DNA from: Sanguibacter inulinus
GTDB lineage: Bacteria > Actinomycetota > Actinomycetes > Actinomycetales > Cellulomonadaceae
Length of the DNA stretch: 64,000 nt
Reading direction: 5' to 3'
Assembly: GCF_013415325.1 (NCBI RefSeq)
Contig: NZ_JACBYE010000003.1
Location: forward strand, 62,001-126,000
Shown here: positions 29,288 through 37,514 of the stretch, piece by piece
Numbering within the stretch: position 1 is the first letter of the stretch
Layout: each line of letters starts with the position of its first letter
Made by a program: the position numbers and the translations under genes
Notes under the pieces: model-generated
Seen by the model: the letters and a program-made list of their open reading frames with translations, nothing else
What the model was told of the DNA's origin: nothing
Databases searched by the model: none

Positions 29288-30133
29288 ATGAGCATGCCTC
29301 GCCAGAACTCCGTCGCACCCAAGCTGCCGACCCTGCCCCAGGGTGAGCAGATCGCCGTCCACTCGACCTACCTCGACGCCCAGAAGGCTGTCGAGGCTCT
29401 GTCGGACAAGGGCTTCCCAGTCCAGCAGGTGACGATCGTCGGCACCGACCTCAAGATGGTCGAGCGGGTCACGGGCCGGTTGACCTACCCGCGCGTCGCC
29501 GTCGCCGGCATGGCCTCCGGAGCGTGGTTCGGCCTCTTCGTCGGGCTGCTGCTGACGATGTTCTCGCCCGAGGGCTCGGTCTACTCGATCGTCGCGGCGA
29601 TCGGGATCGGTGCAGGCTTCGGTCTGCTGTTCTCGGTCTTGTCCTTCTCGCTGACGCGCGGCAAGCGCGACTTCACGTCGTCCAGCCAGATCGTGGCGTC
29701 GTCCTACGCCGTGCTCTGCGAGCGGGAGACCGCCGGGCAGGCCACGCAGATCCTGCGCGAGGCGAACCTCCTCGGGCGTCCTGCCCCAGCGCAGGCCGCC
29801 CACCCGCTCGCCTCCGCGCAGCCTGTCCAGCCGCCCGCCTACGGCCAGTCCTACGGCGCGCCGACACCGCCCGCAGCACCTGCGGCGCCACAGGCACCGA
29901 CAGCTCCCGCACCGTCGCCCCAGCACGTGACCCCCAGCGGAGAACCCCGCTACGGCGTCCGGGTGGTCGACGGCAAGCCGCAGTACCCGGGCAGCCCGCA
30001 GCAGCAGGCTCCCGTCCCGCCGGTCCAGCAGCCCTCGGTCCAGCAGCCGCCCGCCACGCAGACCCAGCAGCCACCGACGCAGCAGGCGCCGACACAGCAG
30101 CCTGCCGCCCCGCAGCCGCCGGCAGACGTGTGA
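29288..30133 (+). CDS. General-stress-protein-17M-like membrane protein
   Basis: A 281-residue protein. Residues 15-65 form a GSP17M-like domain (IAVHSTYLDAQKAVEALSDKGFPVQQVTIVGTDLKMVERVTGR, shown here in parts), followed by two membrane helices (MASGAWFGLFVGLLLTMF and IVAAIGIGAGFGLLFSVLSF) and ASSYAVLCERETAGQATQILREA. The last 110 residues are Pro/Gln/Ala rich and likely disordered. The ATG at 29288 is used; a second ATG two codons later is possible. Function unknown, stress association by family only. Confidence 0.8.
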   Translation: MSMPRQNSVAPKLPTLPQGEQIAVHSTYLDAQKAVEALSDKGFPVQQVTIVGTDLKMVERVTGRLTYPRVAVAGMASGAWFGLFVGLLLTMFSPEGSVYSIVAAIGIGAGFGLLFSVLSFSLTRGKRDFTSSSQIVASSYAVLCERETAGQATQILREANLLGRPAPAQAAHPLASAQPVQPPAYGQSYGAPTPPAAPAAPQAPTAPAPSPQHVTPSGEPRYGVRVVDGKPQYPGSPQQQAPVPPVQQPSVQQPPATQTQQPPTQQAPTQQPAAPQPPADV

Positions 30134-30189
30134 GCTGAGCACGAGCCGTCATCCCTCCGCTCTGCAGCCGCGGACGGACGTCTGACCTC

Positions 30190-30241
30190 GAGCACGACGC
30201 AGCCCACCTGGTCCGGAGACTAGGTGGGCTGCGTCGTGCTC
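30190..30241. terminator. Bidirectional terminator with shared arm motif
   Basis: A perfect 20-bp stem (30190-30209 with 30222-30241) between convergent genes. Its outer arms GAGCACGACGCA/TGCGTCGTGCTC are the same as those at 2282-2391. Confidence 0.88.
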
Positions 30242-30274
30242 AGGGCGAGGTCGCCCTGCGGTCTGGCGGTGCGG

Positions 30275-31834
30275 TCAGTCGCGCAGCGACGCCATCCAGG
30301 CCTCGACCTCTTCGGGACGGCGGGGGAGCGCCGCGGAGAGGTTCTCGTGGCCGTCGGCCGTGATGAGGACGTCGTCCTCGATGCGCACGCCGATCCCGCG
30401 GTACTCCTCGGGGACCGACAGGTCGTCGCTCTTGAAGTACAGACCGGGCTCGATGGTGAACACCATGCCGGGCTCGAGCACGGCGTCGAGGTACATCTCG
30501 CGGCGGGCCTGGGCGCAGTCGTGCACGTCCATGCCGAGGTGGTGGCTGGTGCCGTGCACCATCCAGCGACGGTGGAACTGACCCTCGGGGTCGAGGGACT
30601 CCTCGGCGGTCCCGGGCAGCAGGCCCCACTCACCGAGGCGCTCCGCGATGACGACCATCGCCGCGGCGTGGATGTCGGCGAACTTCGTCCCGGGCTTCGC
30701 GACGGCGAAGGCGGCGTCGGCCGCGTCGAGCACAGCCGTGTAGACGCGGCGCTGGACGTCGGTGTAGGTGCCGTCGACGGGGAGGGTGCGGGTCACGTCG
30801 GCCGTGTAGAGCGACTCGACCTCGACCCCGGCGTCGACCAGGATCAGCTCGCCCGAGCGCACCTGGCCGTCGTTGCGGATCCAGTGCAGCGTGGTCGCGT
30901 GCTCGCCCGCTGCGGCGATGGTCTCGTAGCCGACGGTGTTGCCCTCGAGGCGGGCGTGCCCGTCGAAGGTGGTCTCGACGACGCGCTCGCCGCGTGCGTG
31001 TGCGGTCGCGCGGGGCAGGGCGCGCACGACCTTCTCGAATCCGGCGATCGTCTGGTCGACGGCCTCGCGCATCTGGCCGATCTCGTGCTCGTCCTTGATC
31101 AGGCGCAGCTCGGAGAGCATCTCGGCGAGCTGGGCGTCGACCTCGGCGGTCTCGGCGTCGTCGACCTCGCCCGCGAGGTGTCGCAGCGACTCGACGAGGA
31201 TCGACGTGGACTCGTCGGCGCCGGGCACGACGCGCAGGCGCACGCCGCCCTCGCCGGTGTCCTTCGCGAGCGCGTCGGGGAGCTCGTCGATGTGCGCGGC
31301 ACGGATGCCCGTCGAGGTCGTGACGTCGTCGAGCGACGGGCGGGCCCCGACCCAGAACTCGCCGTAGCGGGAGTCGGCGTAGAACTCCTCGGTGTCGCGC
31401 GGGGCGAGCGGGCGGACGTAGAGGACAGCCTCGTGGCCCTCGTCGCCGAGCGGGTGGAAGACGAGGACGGCGTCGGGCTCCTGGTCCGAGCCGAAGCCTG
31501 TCAGGTGCGCGAAGGCCGAGTGCGGACGGAACCTGTAGTCCGTGTCGTTGGAGCGCTGCTTGAGCGTCCCGGCTGGCACCACGAGGCGCTCGCCGGGGAA
31601 GGCGGCCGACACCGCGTCGCGTCGGGCTGCGGTGTAGGGCGCAGCCGCGCCCGGGACGACGCCCAGGTCGACGCGCGGGCCCCAGCCGCTCGTGATGAAG
31701 TCGCGGAAGGCAGCAGACGAGGGGCGCTGCGAGCGGTTCTCGTTGCGGTCCTCGAGTGCCTGGGCGGTTCCCTCGGGGGCGTCAGGGGTGCTGTCGGCGC
31801 CGAGGGTGCTGGTGTCAGTGGTGTCCGAGCTCAT
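30275..31834 (-). CDS. pepP: Xaa-Pro aminopeptidase P (M24B)
   Basis: A 519-residue metallopeptidase releasing N-terminal residues before proline. The N-terminal creatinase-like domain (about 60-250) precedes the pita-bread catalytic domain with the metal ligands in order: LVDAGVEVESLYTADVTRTL (two Asp), GTSHHLGMDVHD (His), FTIEPGLY (Glu) and GVRIEDDVLIT (Glu). The first 40 residues are a Ser/Thr/Asp-rich tail. The ATG at 31834 lies 6 nt after GAAGAT, possibly leaderless. It is followed closely by the convergent terminator. Confidence 0.94.
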   Translation of the reverse strand: MSSDTTDTSTLGADSTPDAPEGTAQALEDRNENRSQRPSSAAFRDFITSGWGPRVDLGVVPGAAAPYTAARRDAVSAAFPGERLVVPAGTLKQRSNDTDYRFRPHSAFAHLTGFGSDQEPDAVLVFHPLGDEGHEAVLYVRPLAPRDTEEFYADSRYGEFWVGARPSLDDVTTSTGIRAAHIDELPDALAKDTGEGGVRLRVVPGADESTSILVESLRHLAGEVDDAETAEVDAQLAEMLSELRLIKDEHEIGQMREAVDQTIAGFEKVVRALPRATAHARGERVVETTFDGHARLEGNTVGYETIAAAGEHATTLHWIRNDGQVRSGELILVDAGVEVESLYTADVTRTLPVDGTYTDVQRRVYTAVLDAADAAFAVAKPGTKFADIHAAAMVVIAERLGEWGLLPGTAEESLDPEGQFHRRWMVHGTSHHLGMDVHDCAQARREMYLDAVLEPGMVFTIEPGLYFKSDDLSVPEEYRGIGVRIEDDVLITADGHENLSAALPRRPEEVEAWMASLRD

Positions 31835-31844
31835 CCCACCATCT

Positions 31845-32729
31845 TCACACCACGGAGGCGTCCGGCACAGCCACCGATGGTCCCTGGTGGTGGGTGCGCT
31901 GGTGGGAGCCCGCGGGAGCCGGGGCCTGCGCCGGGGTGCGGGCCCGGCCTGCCTCGAGGTCCGCGAGGGCCCCGAGCAGGACCGCCGTGTACTCGTCCGG
32001 GGCCTCCGAGCTCACGTCGTGGCCGGCGCCGGGGATCACGACCAGCCGGGCGTGCGGCGCGGCGGCGAGGTACTTCTTCTCCTCGAGGCGCATGTGGTCC
32101 CGCTTGCCGTTGACGAACCACAGGGGGACGTCGATCTTCGAGGCGCTCTCGACGGCGGACCGCCCGGCGAGCTGTCCGAGCATGTCGGTGACCACGTCCC
32201 AGCCGGGCCTGAAGGCTGTGGCGCCGTCCAGCCGCACCGGGCCGCCGGCGTGCTCCGCGGCAGCTGCCGTGACGGGGAGCCCCGCGGCCCGCCCCACCGC
32301 TGACGCGCGCGGTCGTCGCGGCAGCACGGGCAGGTGCGCACGCACCGACGTCAGGGTCCGCGCGACGTGGTGCGCCGCGTCCCTGTAGAGCAGCACGGGC
32401 TTGCCGTGCGGGTCGCAGGTGCAGGCCGACGCGACAGCGCCGACGAGCCGTGCAGGGCGACGCGCCGCGTACTCGAGGGTGACGTAGCCACCGAGCGAGA
32501 GGCCCGCCACGACCACGGGGCCCGTGCCCCCGCCGACCGAGGCGACGGCTGCATCGACCACGTCGAGCGCTCCCTCGAGGGTGAAGCGCTCGTCACGTCG
32601 TGAGCCGTGCCCCGGCAGGTCGACGGCGACGGCCTCGTAGCCCTCGGCCCGCACGGCCTCGAGCTGGGGCTCCCAGAGCGCGCTCGAGCTGCGCACCCCG
32701 TGGATGAAGACGATCGCCGGACGCTGCAC
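31845..32729 (-). CDS. Alpha/beta-fold hydrolase
   Basis: A 294-residue hydrolase: oxyanion strand IVFIHGVRSS, nucleophile elbow GLSLGG (Ser about 80), acid residue in WFVNGKRDHMRLE, and catalytic His in IPGAGHDVS. It is an esterase/lipase/C-C hydrolase-type protein of unknown substrate. The GTG at 32729 follows AGGTGGAACACC; the longer frame to 32816 lacks a site. It ends 10 bp before the pepP start and is on the same strand, so the two may be co-transcribed. Confidence 0.85.
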   Translation of the reverse strand: MQRPAIVFIHGVRSSSALWEPQLEAVRAEGYEAVAVDLPGHGSRRDERFTLEGALDVVDAAVASVGGGTGPVVVAGLSLGGYVTLEYAARRPARLVGAVASACTCDPHGKPVLLYRDAAHHVARTLTSVRAHLPVLPRRPRASAVGRAAGLPVTAAAAEHAGGPVRLDGATAFRPGWDVVTDMLGQLAGRSAVESASKIDVPLWFVNGKRDHMRLEEKKYLAAAPHARLVVIPGAGHDVSSEAPDEYTAVLLGALADLEAGRARTPAQAPAPAGSHQRTHHQGPSVAVPDASVV

Positions 32730-32848
32730 GGTGTTCCACCTGTTCTCTCGGTCGGGTAAGTACTGGTCGAGGACCAGCGAGGGCCGCCGACCAGGATCGC
32801 ACCGGGGGCTGCGCACGTGGCGCGCGGCCCGGGCACGTGCCGTGAAAG

Positions 32849-32854
32849 TAGAGT
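32849..32854 (+). promoter_or_regulatory. -10 element of leaderless PHP gene
   Basis: TAGAGT, six bases, then GTG at 32861. Confidence 0.55.
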
Positions 32855-32860
32855 GTGCGA

Positions 32861-33715
32861 GTGCCCAGCGACCTCCTGATCGACCTCCACACCCACTCCA
32901 ACGCCTCGGACGGCACGGAGAGTCCCGGCGGTGTCGTGGAGTCTGCGGCAGCCGCAGGTCTGGACGTCGTCGCGCTCACCGACCACGACACGACGTCGGG
33001 CTGGGCCGAGGCCGCCGAGGCGTCGCTGCGGACGGGGGTCGCGCTGGTCCGCGGCACCGAGGTGTCGGCCAGGTCCGAGGGCATCAGCGTCCACCTGCTC
33101 AGCTATCTCCACGACCCCGAGCACCCGGTCCTCGTGGCGCAGAACGACGAGGTGCGCCGGGCGCGGTCCGAACGGGCGCGGACGATGGTCGAGCTGCTGA
33201 GCCGAGACTTCGACCTCACGTGGGACGACATCCTGGCCCAGACCGAGCCGGGCACGACGATCGGGCGACCGCACCTGGCCGATGCCCTCGTGCACGCCGG
33301 CTACGCCCCCGACAGGTCTGCGGCCTTCGCCACGATCTTGCGCACAGGCTCCGACTACTACGTGCCGCACTACGCCCCCGACGCGATCGACGCGATCCGG
33401 GCCGTGCGGGCGGCCGGCGGGGTACCCGTCTTCGCGCACCCTGGGGCAGACCTGCGAGGCCGGGTGGTCGGCGACGCCGTCATCGAGGAGATGGCCGCCG
33501 CAGGGCTCGTCGGGCTCGAGGTGCGCCACCGCGACAACGGTCCGGACCAGCAGCGCCGACTCACTATGATTGCCCGGTCCCTCGGTCTCTTCGTGACCGG
33601 CTCGAGCGACTACCACGGAGCCGGAAAACCCAACCGGCTCGGCGAGAACACCACACACCCCGAGGTGCTCGCCCAGATCGAAGAGATAGGTCGTAGTGAC
33701 GTGATCCGCCCGTGA
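32861..33715 (+). CDS. PHP-domain phosphoesterase (RNase AM/TrpH-like)
   Basis: A 284-residue PHP protein. Metal-binding motifs in order: DLHTHSNASDGTESP, LTDHDT, GTEVSA, IGRPHLADALV, FAHPGA and GSSDYHG. The group includes YciV/RNase AM, a 5'-3' exonuclease for RNA, and nucleotide phosphoesterases. The GTG at 32861 is 6 nt from -10 TAGAGT (32849-32854), so leaderless; the GTG at 32855 is the alternative and adds two residues. The last bases overlap the MarC gene start (GTGA). Confidence 0.87.
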   Translation: MPSDLLIDLHTHSNASDGTESPGGVVESAAAAGLDVVALTDHDTTSGWAEAAEASLRTGVALVRGTEVSARSEGISVHLLSYLHDPEHPVLVAQNDEVRRARSERARTMVELLSRDFDLTWDDILAQTEPGTTIGRPHLADALVHAGYAPDRSAAFATILRTGSDYYVPHYAPDAIDAIRAVRAAGGVPVFAHPGADLRGRVVGDAVIEEMAAAGLVGLEVRHRDNGPDQQRRLTMIARSLGLFVTGSSDYHGAGKPNRLGENTTHPEVLAQIEEIGRSDVIRP

Positions 33716-34341
33716 GCGCCTTGGACGCCGTGTTCGACGCTCGTCTGTTCATCGAGGTCTTCATCACCCTGTTCGTCATCATGGACCCCCCGGGGACGGT
33801 GCCGATCTTCCTCGGGCTCACCAGCGCCATGACGCACAAGCAGCGCGCCAAGGCCGCCCGGACCGCGATCTTCGTCGCCGCCGGTGTCATCCTCGCTTTC
33901 GCAGTCTTCGGGCAGCAGCTGCTCACCTACATGCACATCTCGATCCCCGCGCTCCAGGCCTCGGGCGGTGTGCTGCTGTTCCTCATCTCGATGGAGCTGC
34001 TCACCGGCAAGATGGAAGAGCCGACCGCCAGCTCGAAGAACGTCAACGTCGCCCTCGTCCCGCTGGGTACCCCGCTGCTCGCCGGCCCAGGTGCGATCGT
34101 CGCCTCGATGCTGTTCGTGCAGCGCGCCGACGGCGACGTCCGCGACCTCACCTCGATCTTCGTCGGCTTCGTCCTCGTGTGCGTGTGCCTGTGGGCCGCG
34201 ATGCGCTTCGCGAGCGTCGTGCACAGGCTGCTGGGCGAGGGCGGCACGCTGCTCGTCACCCGGATCGCGGGTCTGCTGCTCGCGGCCATCGCCGTCCAGC
34301 TCATCGCGGACGCTGTCATCGCCTTCGTCCAGACCGCGTAG
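33712..34341 (+). CDS. MarC-family integral membrane protein
   Basis: A 209-residue protein with six membrane helices (for example FIEVFITLFVIMDPPGTVPI, AIFVAAGVILAFAVFG, ASGGVLLFLISMELL, TRIAGLLLAAIAVQLIADAV). The family signature PPGTVPIFLGLT near the N-terminus and NVALVPLGTPLLAGPGAI in the middle are present. MarC proteins have no proven transport substrate. Start GTG overlaps the PHP stop by 4 bp, indicating coupling. Confidence 0.92.
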   Translation: MSALDAVFDARLFIEVFITLFVIMDPPGTVPIFLGLTSAMTHKQRAKAARTAIFVAAGVILAFAVFGQQLLTYMHISIPALQASGGVLLFLISMELLTGKMEEPTASSKNVNVALVPLGTPLLAGPGAIVASMLFVQRADGDVRDLTSIFVGFVLVCVCLWAAMRFASVVHRLLGEGGTLLVTRIAGLLLAAIAVQLIADAVIAFVQTA

Positions 34342-34377
34342 CGGGCGACGGCGGCCTCGAAGAGGCCGCTCAGCGTG

Positions 34378-34415
34378 CGAGGCCTGCACCCGTCTGACGG
34401 CGGGTGCAGGCCTCG
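34378..34415 (+). terminator. Terminator after MarC gene
   Basis: Perfect 15-bp stem (34378-34392 with 34401-34415), 8-nt loop. Confidence 0.85.
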
Positions 34416-34446
34416 TCGTCGTCTGACCGGGTACACCCGCAGACGC

Positions 34447-34482
34447 CGAGAGCGGCGGCCCCGTCGGGGACCGCCGCTCTCG
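34447..34482 (-). terminator. Terminator after DEAD-box helicase gene
   Basis: Perfect 12-bp stem (34447-34458 with 34471-34482) whose loop is itself partly self-complementary. It faces the MarC terminator in the convergent gap. Confidence 0.8.
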
Positions 34483-34515
34483 CTGTGCTGCTAGGTGCTG
34501 CTGGGGCTCGGACCG

Positions 34516-36321
34516 TCAGGCAGAGACCGGGGCCTCCGGGCTGCGGCCCTGCTCCGAAGCGCCCGAGGCGCCAGCCGGCCGGCGACGACGACGGCGCGGG
34601 CGGGTGCCCTCGCCGTCGGTGCTCGGCGTGCTCGAGGGCTGCTCGGACGGGGCGGAGGCGGGAGCATCCGTCGAGCCCGTGCTGCTCGCGGCCGTCCCCG
34701 TGGTGCGGGTGCGCTGACGGGTCCGCGGACGACGGGTGCCCTCGGCCGGTGCCTCGCCTGCCGCAGGACCCTCGGCGGCACGCTCAGCACGAGGAGCCGA
34801 CTCAGCCTGACGCGGGGCGCTGTCACGGGGAGCGTCGTCACGGGGGGCGTCGTCACGTCGTGCGCTGTCGCGACCGCCGTGGCTGCGTCCGCCCTGACCG
34901 CCGGAGCGCTCGCCCGAGCGACCGCCACGGCCAGAGTCGGACCGGCTCGAGTCACCGCGAGCCGAGTCGCCACGACCACCGGACTGCGCAGGGCGGGCCG
35001 CTCCGCGCTTGCCGGTCTCGCCGAGGTCTTCGAGGGTCTCCGCGTCGAGGCCGGCACGCGTCTGGGCCGACTTCGGCAGACGGCCCTTGGTGCCCTCGGG
35101 GATGTTGAGGTCCGTGTAGAGGTGCGGGGACGTCGAGTAGGTCTCGACGGGCTCGGGGATGCCGAGGTCGAGCGCCTTGTTGATGAGCGACCAGCGGGGC
35201 AGGTCGTCCCAGTCGACGAAGGTCACCGCAGTGCCCTTGTGCCCGGCGCGGCCCGTGCGGCCTGTGCGGTGCAGGTACGTCTTCTCGTCCTCGGGGCACT
35301 GGTAGTTGACCACGTGGGTCACCTCGTCCACGTCGATGCCACGGGCGGCGACGTCGGTCGCGACGAGGACGTCGATCTTGCCCGAGCGGAAGGCGCGCAG
35401 CGCCTGCTCGCGGGCGCCCTGGCCGAGGTCTCCGTGGATCGCACCGGAGGCAAAACCGCGGTCGGCGAGCTCGTCGGCGACCTTGGCCGCCGTGCGCTTG
35501 GTCCGCGCGAAGACGATCGAGAGGCCACGGCCCTCGGACTGCAGGATCCTGGCGAGCACCTCGACCTTGTCGAGGGCGTGGGCGCGGTAGACGACCTGCT
35601 TGATGTTCTTGACGGTCTGGCCGCCGTCGTCGGGGTCGTTCGCGCGGATGTGCGTCGGCTGCTTCATGTACCGGCGGGCCATCGCGACGACAGCACCCGG
35701 CATGGTCGCCGAGAACAGCATCGTGTGGCGCACGGCCGGGGTGCGCGAGAGCAGCTTCTCGACGTCGGGCAGGAATCCGAGGTCGAGCATCTCGTCGGCC
35801 TCGTCGAGCACCACGCACTGGGCGCGGGTGAGGTCGAGGAAGCCCTGCTTGAGCAGGTCGATCATGCGTCCCGGGGTGCCGACGACGACCTCGACGCCCT
35901 GCTCGAGCGCCTTGACCTGCGGCTCGTAGGCACGGCCGCCGTAGAGCTGGACGATGCGGACCGACCGCTTGGTCGACGCCGCGTCGAGGTCCTTGGCGAC
36001 CTGCACGGCGAGCTCGCGCGTGGGGACGATGACAAGAGCCTGCGGCTTGCCCGGTGCGGGCAGCTCGTCGTACCCGGGCTCACCCGGTGCGACGACGCGG
36101 TGGAGGAGCGGCACGCCGAAGCCGAGGGTCTTACCGGTTCCCGTCTTGGCCTGGCCGATGATGTCGTGCCCCGCCATCGCCACCGGCAGCGTCATCGCCT
36201 GGATGGGGAAGGGAGCCACGATGCCGGCGTCGGCGAGGGCCTGGACGATCTCGGGGCGGACACCGAAGTCGCCGAATGTCACGTCTGCAGCCTGCACGCT
36301 GCTGGAAGTAGAGCTGGTCAC
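34516..36321 (-). CDS. DEAD-box RNA helicase (RhlE/CsdA-like)
   Basis: A 601-residue RNA helicase. Q motif FGVRPEIVQALADAGIVAPFPIQ, motif I AKTGTGKT, Ia PTRELAVQV, motif II VLDEADEM, motif III SATMP, motif V ATDVAARGIDVD and motif VI HRTGRTGRAG are intact. After about residue 430 comes a long Arg/Gly/Ser/Asp-rich tail with basic clusters (RPRRRRRRPAG near the end), which likely binds RNA. These enzymes help ribosome assembly and RNA decay, often in the cold. A large antisense open frame on the plus strand is a GC artefact. Confidence 0.95.
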   Translation of the reverse strand: MTSSTSSSVQAADVTFGDFGVRPEIVQALADAGIVAPFPIQAMTLPVAMAGHDIIGQAKTGTGKTLGFGVPLLHRVVAPGEPGYDELPAPGKPQALVIVPTRELAVQVAKDLDAASTKRSVRIVQLYGGRAYEPQVKALEQGVEVVVGTPGRMIDLLKQGFLDLTRAQCVVLDEADEMLDLGFLPDVEKLLSRTPAVRHTMLFSATMPGAVVAMARRYMKQPTHIRANDPDDGGQTVKNIKQVVYRAHALDKVEVLARILQSEGRGLSIVFARTKRTAAKVADELADRGFASGAIHGDLGQGAREQALRAFRSGKIDVLVATDVAARGIDVDEVTHVVNYQCPEDEKTYLHRTGRTGRAGHKGTAVTFVDWDDLPRWSLINKALDLGIPEPVETYSTSPHLYTDLNIPEGTKGRLPKSAQTRAGLDAETLEDLGETGKRGAARPAQSGGRGDSARGDSSRSDSGRGGRSGERSGGQGGRSHGGRDSARRDDAPRDDAPRDSAPRQAESAPRAERAAEGPAAGEAPAEGTRRPRTRQRTRTTGTAASSTGSTDAPASAPSEQPSSTPSTDGEGTRPRRRRRRPAGASGASEQGRSPEAPVSA

Positions 36322-36630
36322 GTTGCCTCATGTGATGTCTGGGCGGCGCCACACGTCGCTGCAGGGGCCACGGCGCAGACAGGTCTACGACGTTCCGGTG
36401 TCAGGACGGGCAAGCTCGCCTGTGGCCGGCAGCCGATCGTAGATAGGCGGTGTCGGGCGGCATCCACGCAGCGGGGCGTAGCGCACGACGAGGGTCGAGA
36501 CGACCGGGCAACCGTTGTACAGGGTGCAGTCTAGCCGACGACGCCCACGACGGGCAGGTTCCTGCCGCTGGCGACGGTCCTCGCGCACGCCCCGAGCCGA
36601 GGGCGCCACCGACCGGCCTATCCTGGTCGG
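36322..36630. promoter_or_regulatory. Divergent region: helicase leader and ferritin-like promoter
   Basis: A 309-bp gap. TATCCT (36619-36624) lies 6 nt before the ATG of the ferritin-like gene, a leaderless arrangement. On the minus strand the best -10 is TAGACT (36535-36530), which would give the helicase message a leader of about 200 nt, with T-rich stretches but no motif I recognise. No small gene is convincing here. Confidence 0.45.
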
Positions 36631-37365
36631 ATGAGCGAAGCACACGCACCGGTCCACCCGGCGCCCACAGCGCCTGCGACGTCGCAGGTCAGCCCAGGTC
36701 TGCGCACCCCGCCGAGCGTCGCCGACGAGTGCGAGCTCCTCGGCCTCGTCGCCTACGGCCAGCTCGCCGCCTTCACCCAGCTCGCCGGCGACTCCCGCCA
36801 CGCCGAAGACTTCGACACCTGCCTCCAGCTCGCCCACCTCGCCTCCGCAGCCCTCGCGGGGCAGGGCGAGGTCCTCGACCGCATCACGACCCTCGGCGAG
36901 GACGCCACAGACCGGCTCGGGTCCTTCGTCGGCAGCTTCGACAACTTCGTCGACCGCACAGCACCCAGCACCTGGTGGGAGGGCCTGCTCAAGGGCTACG
37001 TGGGCTTCGGGGTCGCCCACGACTTCCTCCAGGTCCTCGCCGAGCGGTTCGACGGACCCAGCCGGGCCGTCATCGACGCGGCGCTCGAGTCCTTCGCGCC
37101 CGACGCGCTCGCGGCCGAGCAGCTCGCTGCAGCCGCAGCCGCCGACGAGGTCCTCGGGTCCAGGCTCGCCCTGTGGGGACGCCGCCTGGTCGGCGAGGCC
37201 CTCGGCTTCGTCAACGACCTGCTCAGCGCACGACCGGGCCTCGTCCGCGTGCTCGCCTGCGAGCCCGTCGACCCGGCCGAGCAGTCGACCTCGGGCGCCA
37301 AGCTGTTCTCGCACCTCACCGCGGCGCACTCGCGCCGGATGGGGCGCATCGGGCTCACGGCCTGA
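36631..37365 (+). CDS. Ferritin-like-fold protein (tRNA hydroxylase/MiaE-like)
   Basis: A 244-residue, mostly helical protein. After a Pro/Ala-rich N-terminal 25 residues, helices with spaced Glu/His residues follow (ADECELLGLVAYGQLAAF, CLQLAHLASAALAGQGEVLD, YVGFGVAHDFLQVLAERF, RRLVGEALGFVNDLL, LTAAHSRRMGRIGLTA). This pattern fits the actinobacterial ferritin-like/MiaE-type group, whose di-iron ligands are Glu and His on a four-helix bundle; I cannot place all ligands. Leaderless ATG at 36631. Divergent from the helicase. Confidence 0.7.
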   Translation: MSEAHAPVHPAPTAPATSQVSPGLRTPPSVADECELLGLVAYGQLAAFTQLAGDSRHAEDFDTCLQLAHLASAALAGQGEVLDRITTLGEDATDRLGSFVGSFDNFVDRTAPSTWWEGLLKGYVGFGVAHDFLQVLAERFDGPSRAVIDAALESFAPDALAAEQLAAAAAADEVLGSRLALWGRRLVGEALGFVNDLLSARPGLVRVLACEPVDPAEQSTSGAKLFSHLTAAHSRRMGRIGLTA

Positions 37366-37380
37366 GGGCGGCTCGCCCTC

Positions 37381-37440
37381 CCTGCTCGGCCCGACCTGCT
37401 CGGCCCAACCTGCTCGGCCAACCTGCTCAGGGCGACCTGC
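37381..37440. repeat. Noncoding 14-bp tandem repeat
   Basis: About four copies of CCTGCTCGGCCCRA, the later ones losing or gaining a base. It lies between the ferritin-like gene and the ROK gene. Confidence 0.75.
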
Positions 37441-37469
37441 ACACCTCCAGCCTGAGGCCGACCGTACGT

Positions 37470-37500
37470 CCGAGGTCCCGCGGCTGGGCGTAGACCTCGG
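37470..37500 (-). terminator. Terminator after ROK gene
   Basis: CCGAGGTC (37470-37477) pairs with GACCTCGG (37493-37500); the 15-nt loop is GC rich. It ends the GH35 operon. Confidence 0.6.
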
Positions 37501-37514
37501 TCGGGCTCCGGCGC

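Noticed and set aside
34495-36534. A 679-codon open frame on the plus strand opposite the DEAD-box helicase gene
   Set aside because: It lies wholly antisense to a gene with all helicase motifs, is Arg/Ala/Asp-rich without any domain, and has no ribosome site. Long antisense frames are expected at this GC content.
37381-37440. Possible CRISPR-like array of short repeats
   Set aside because: Units are contiguous 14-mers without spacers, and no cas gene is present.
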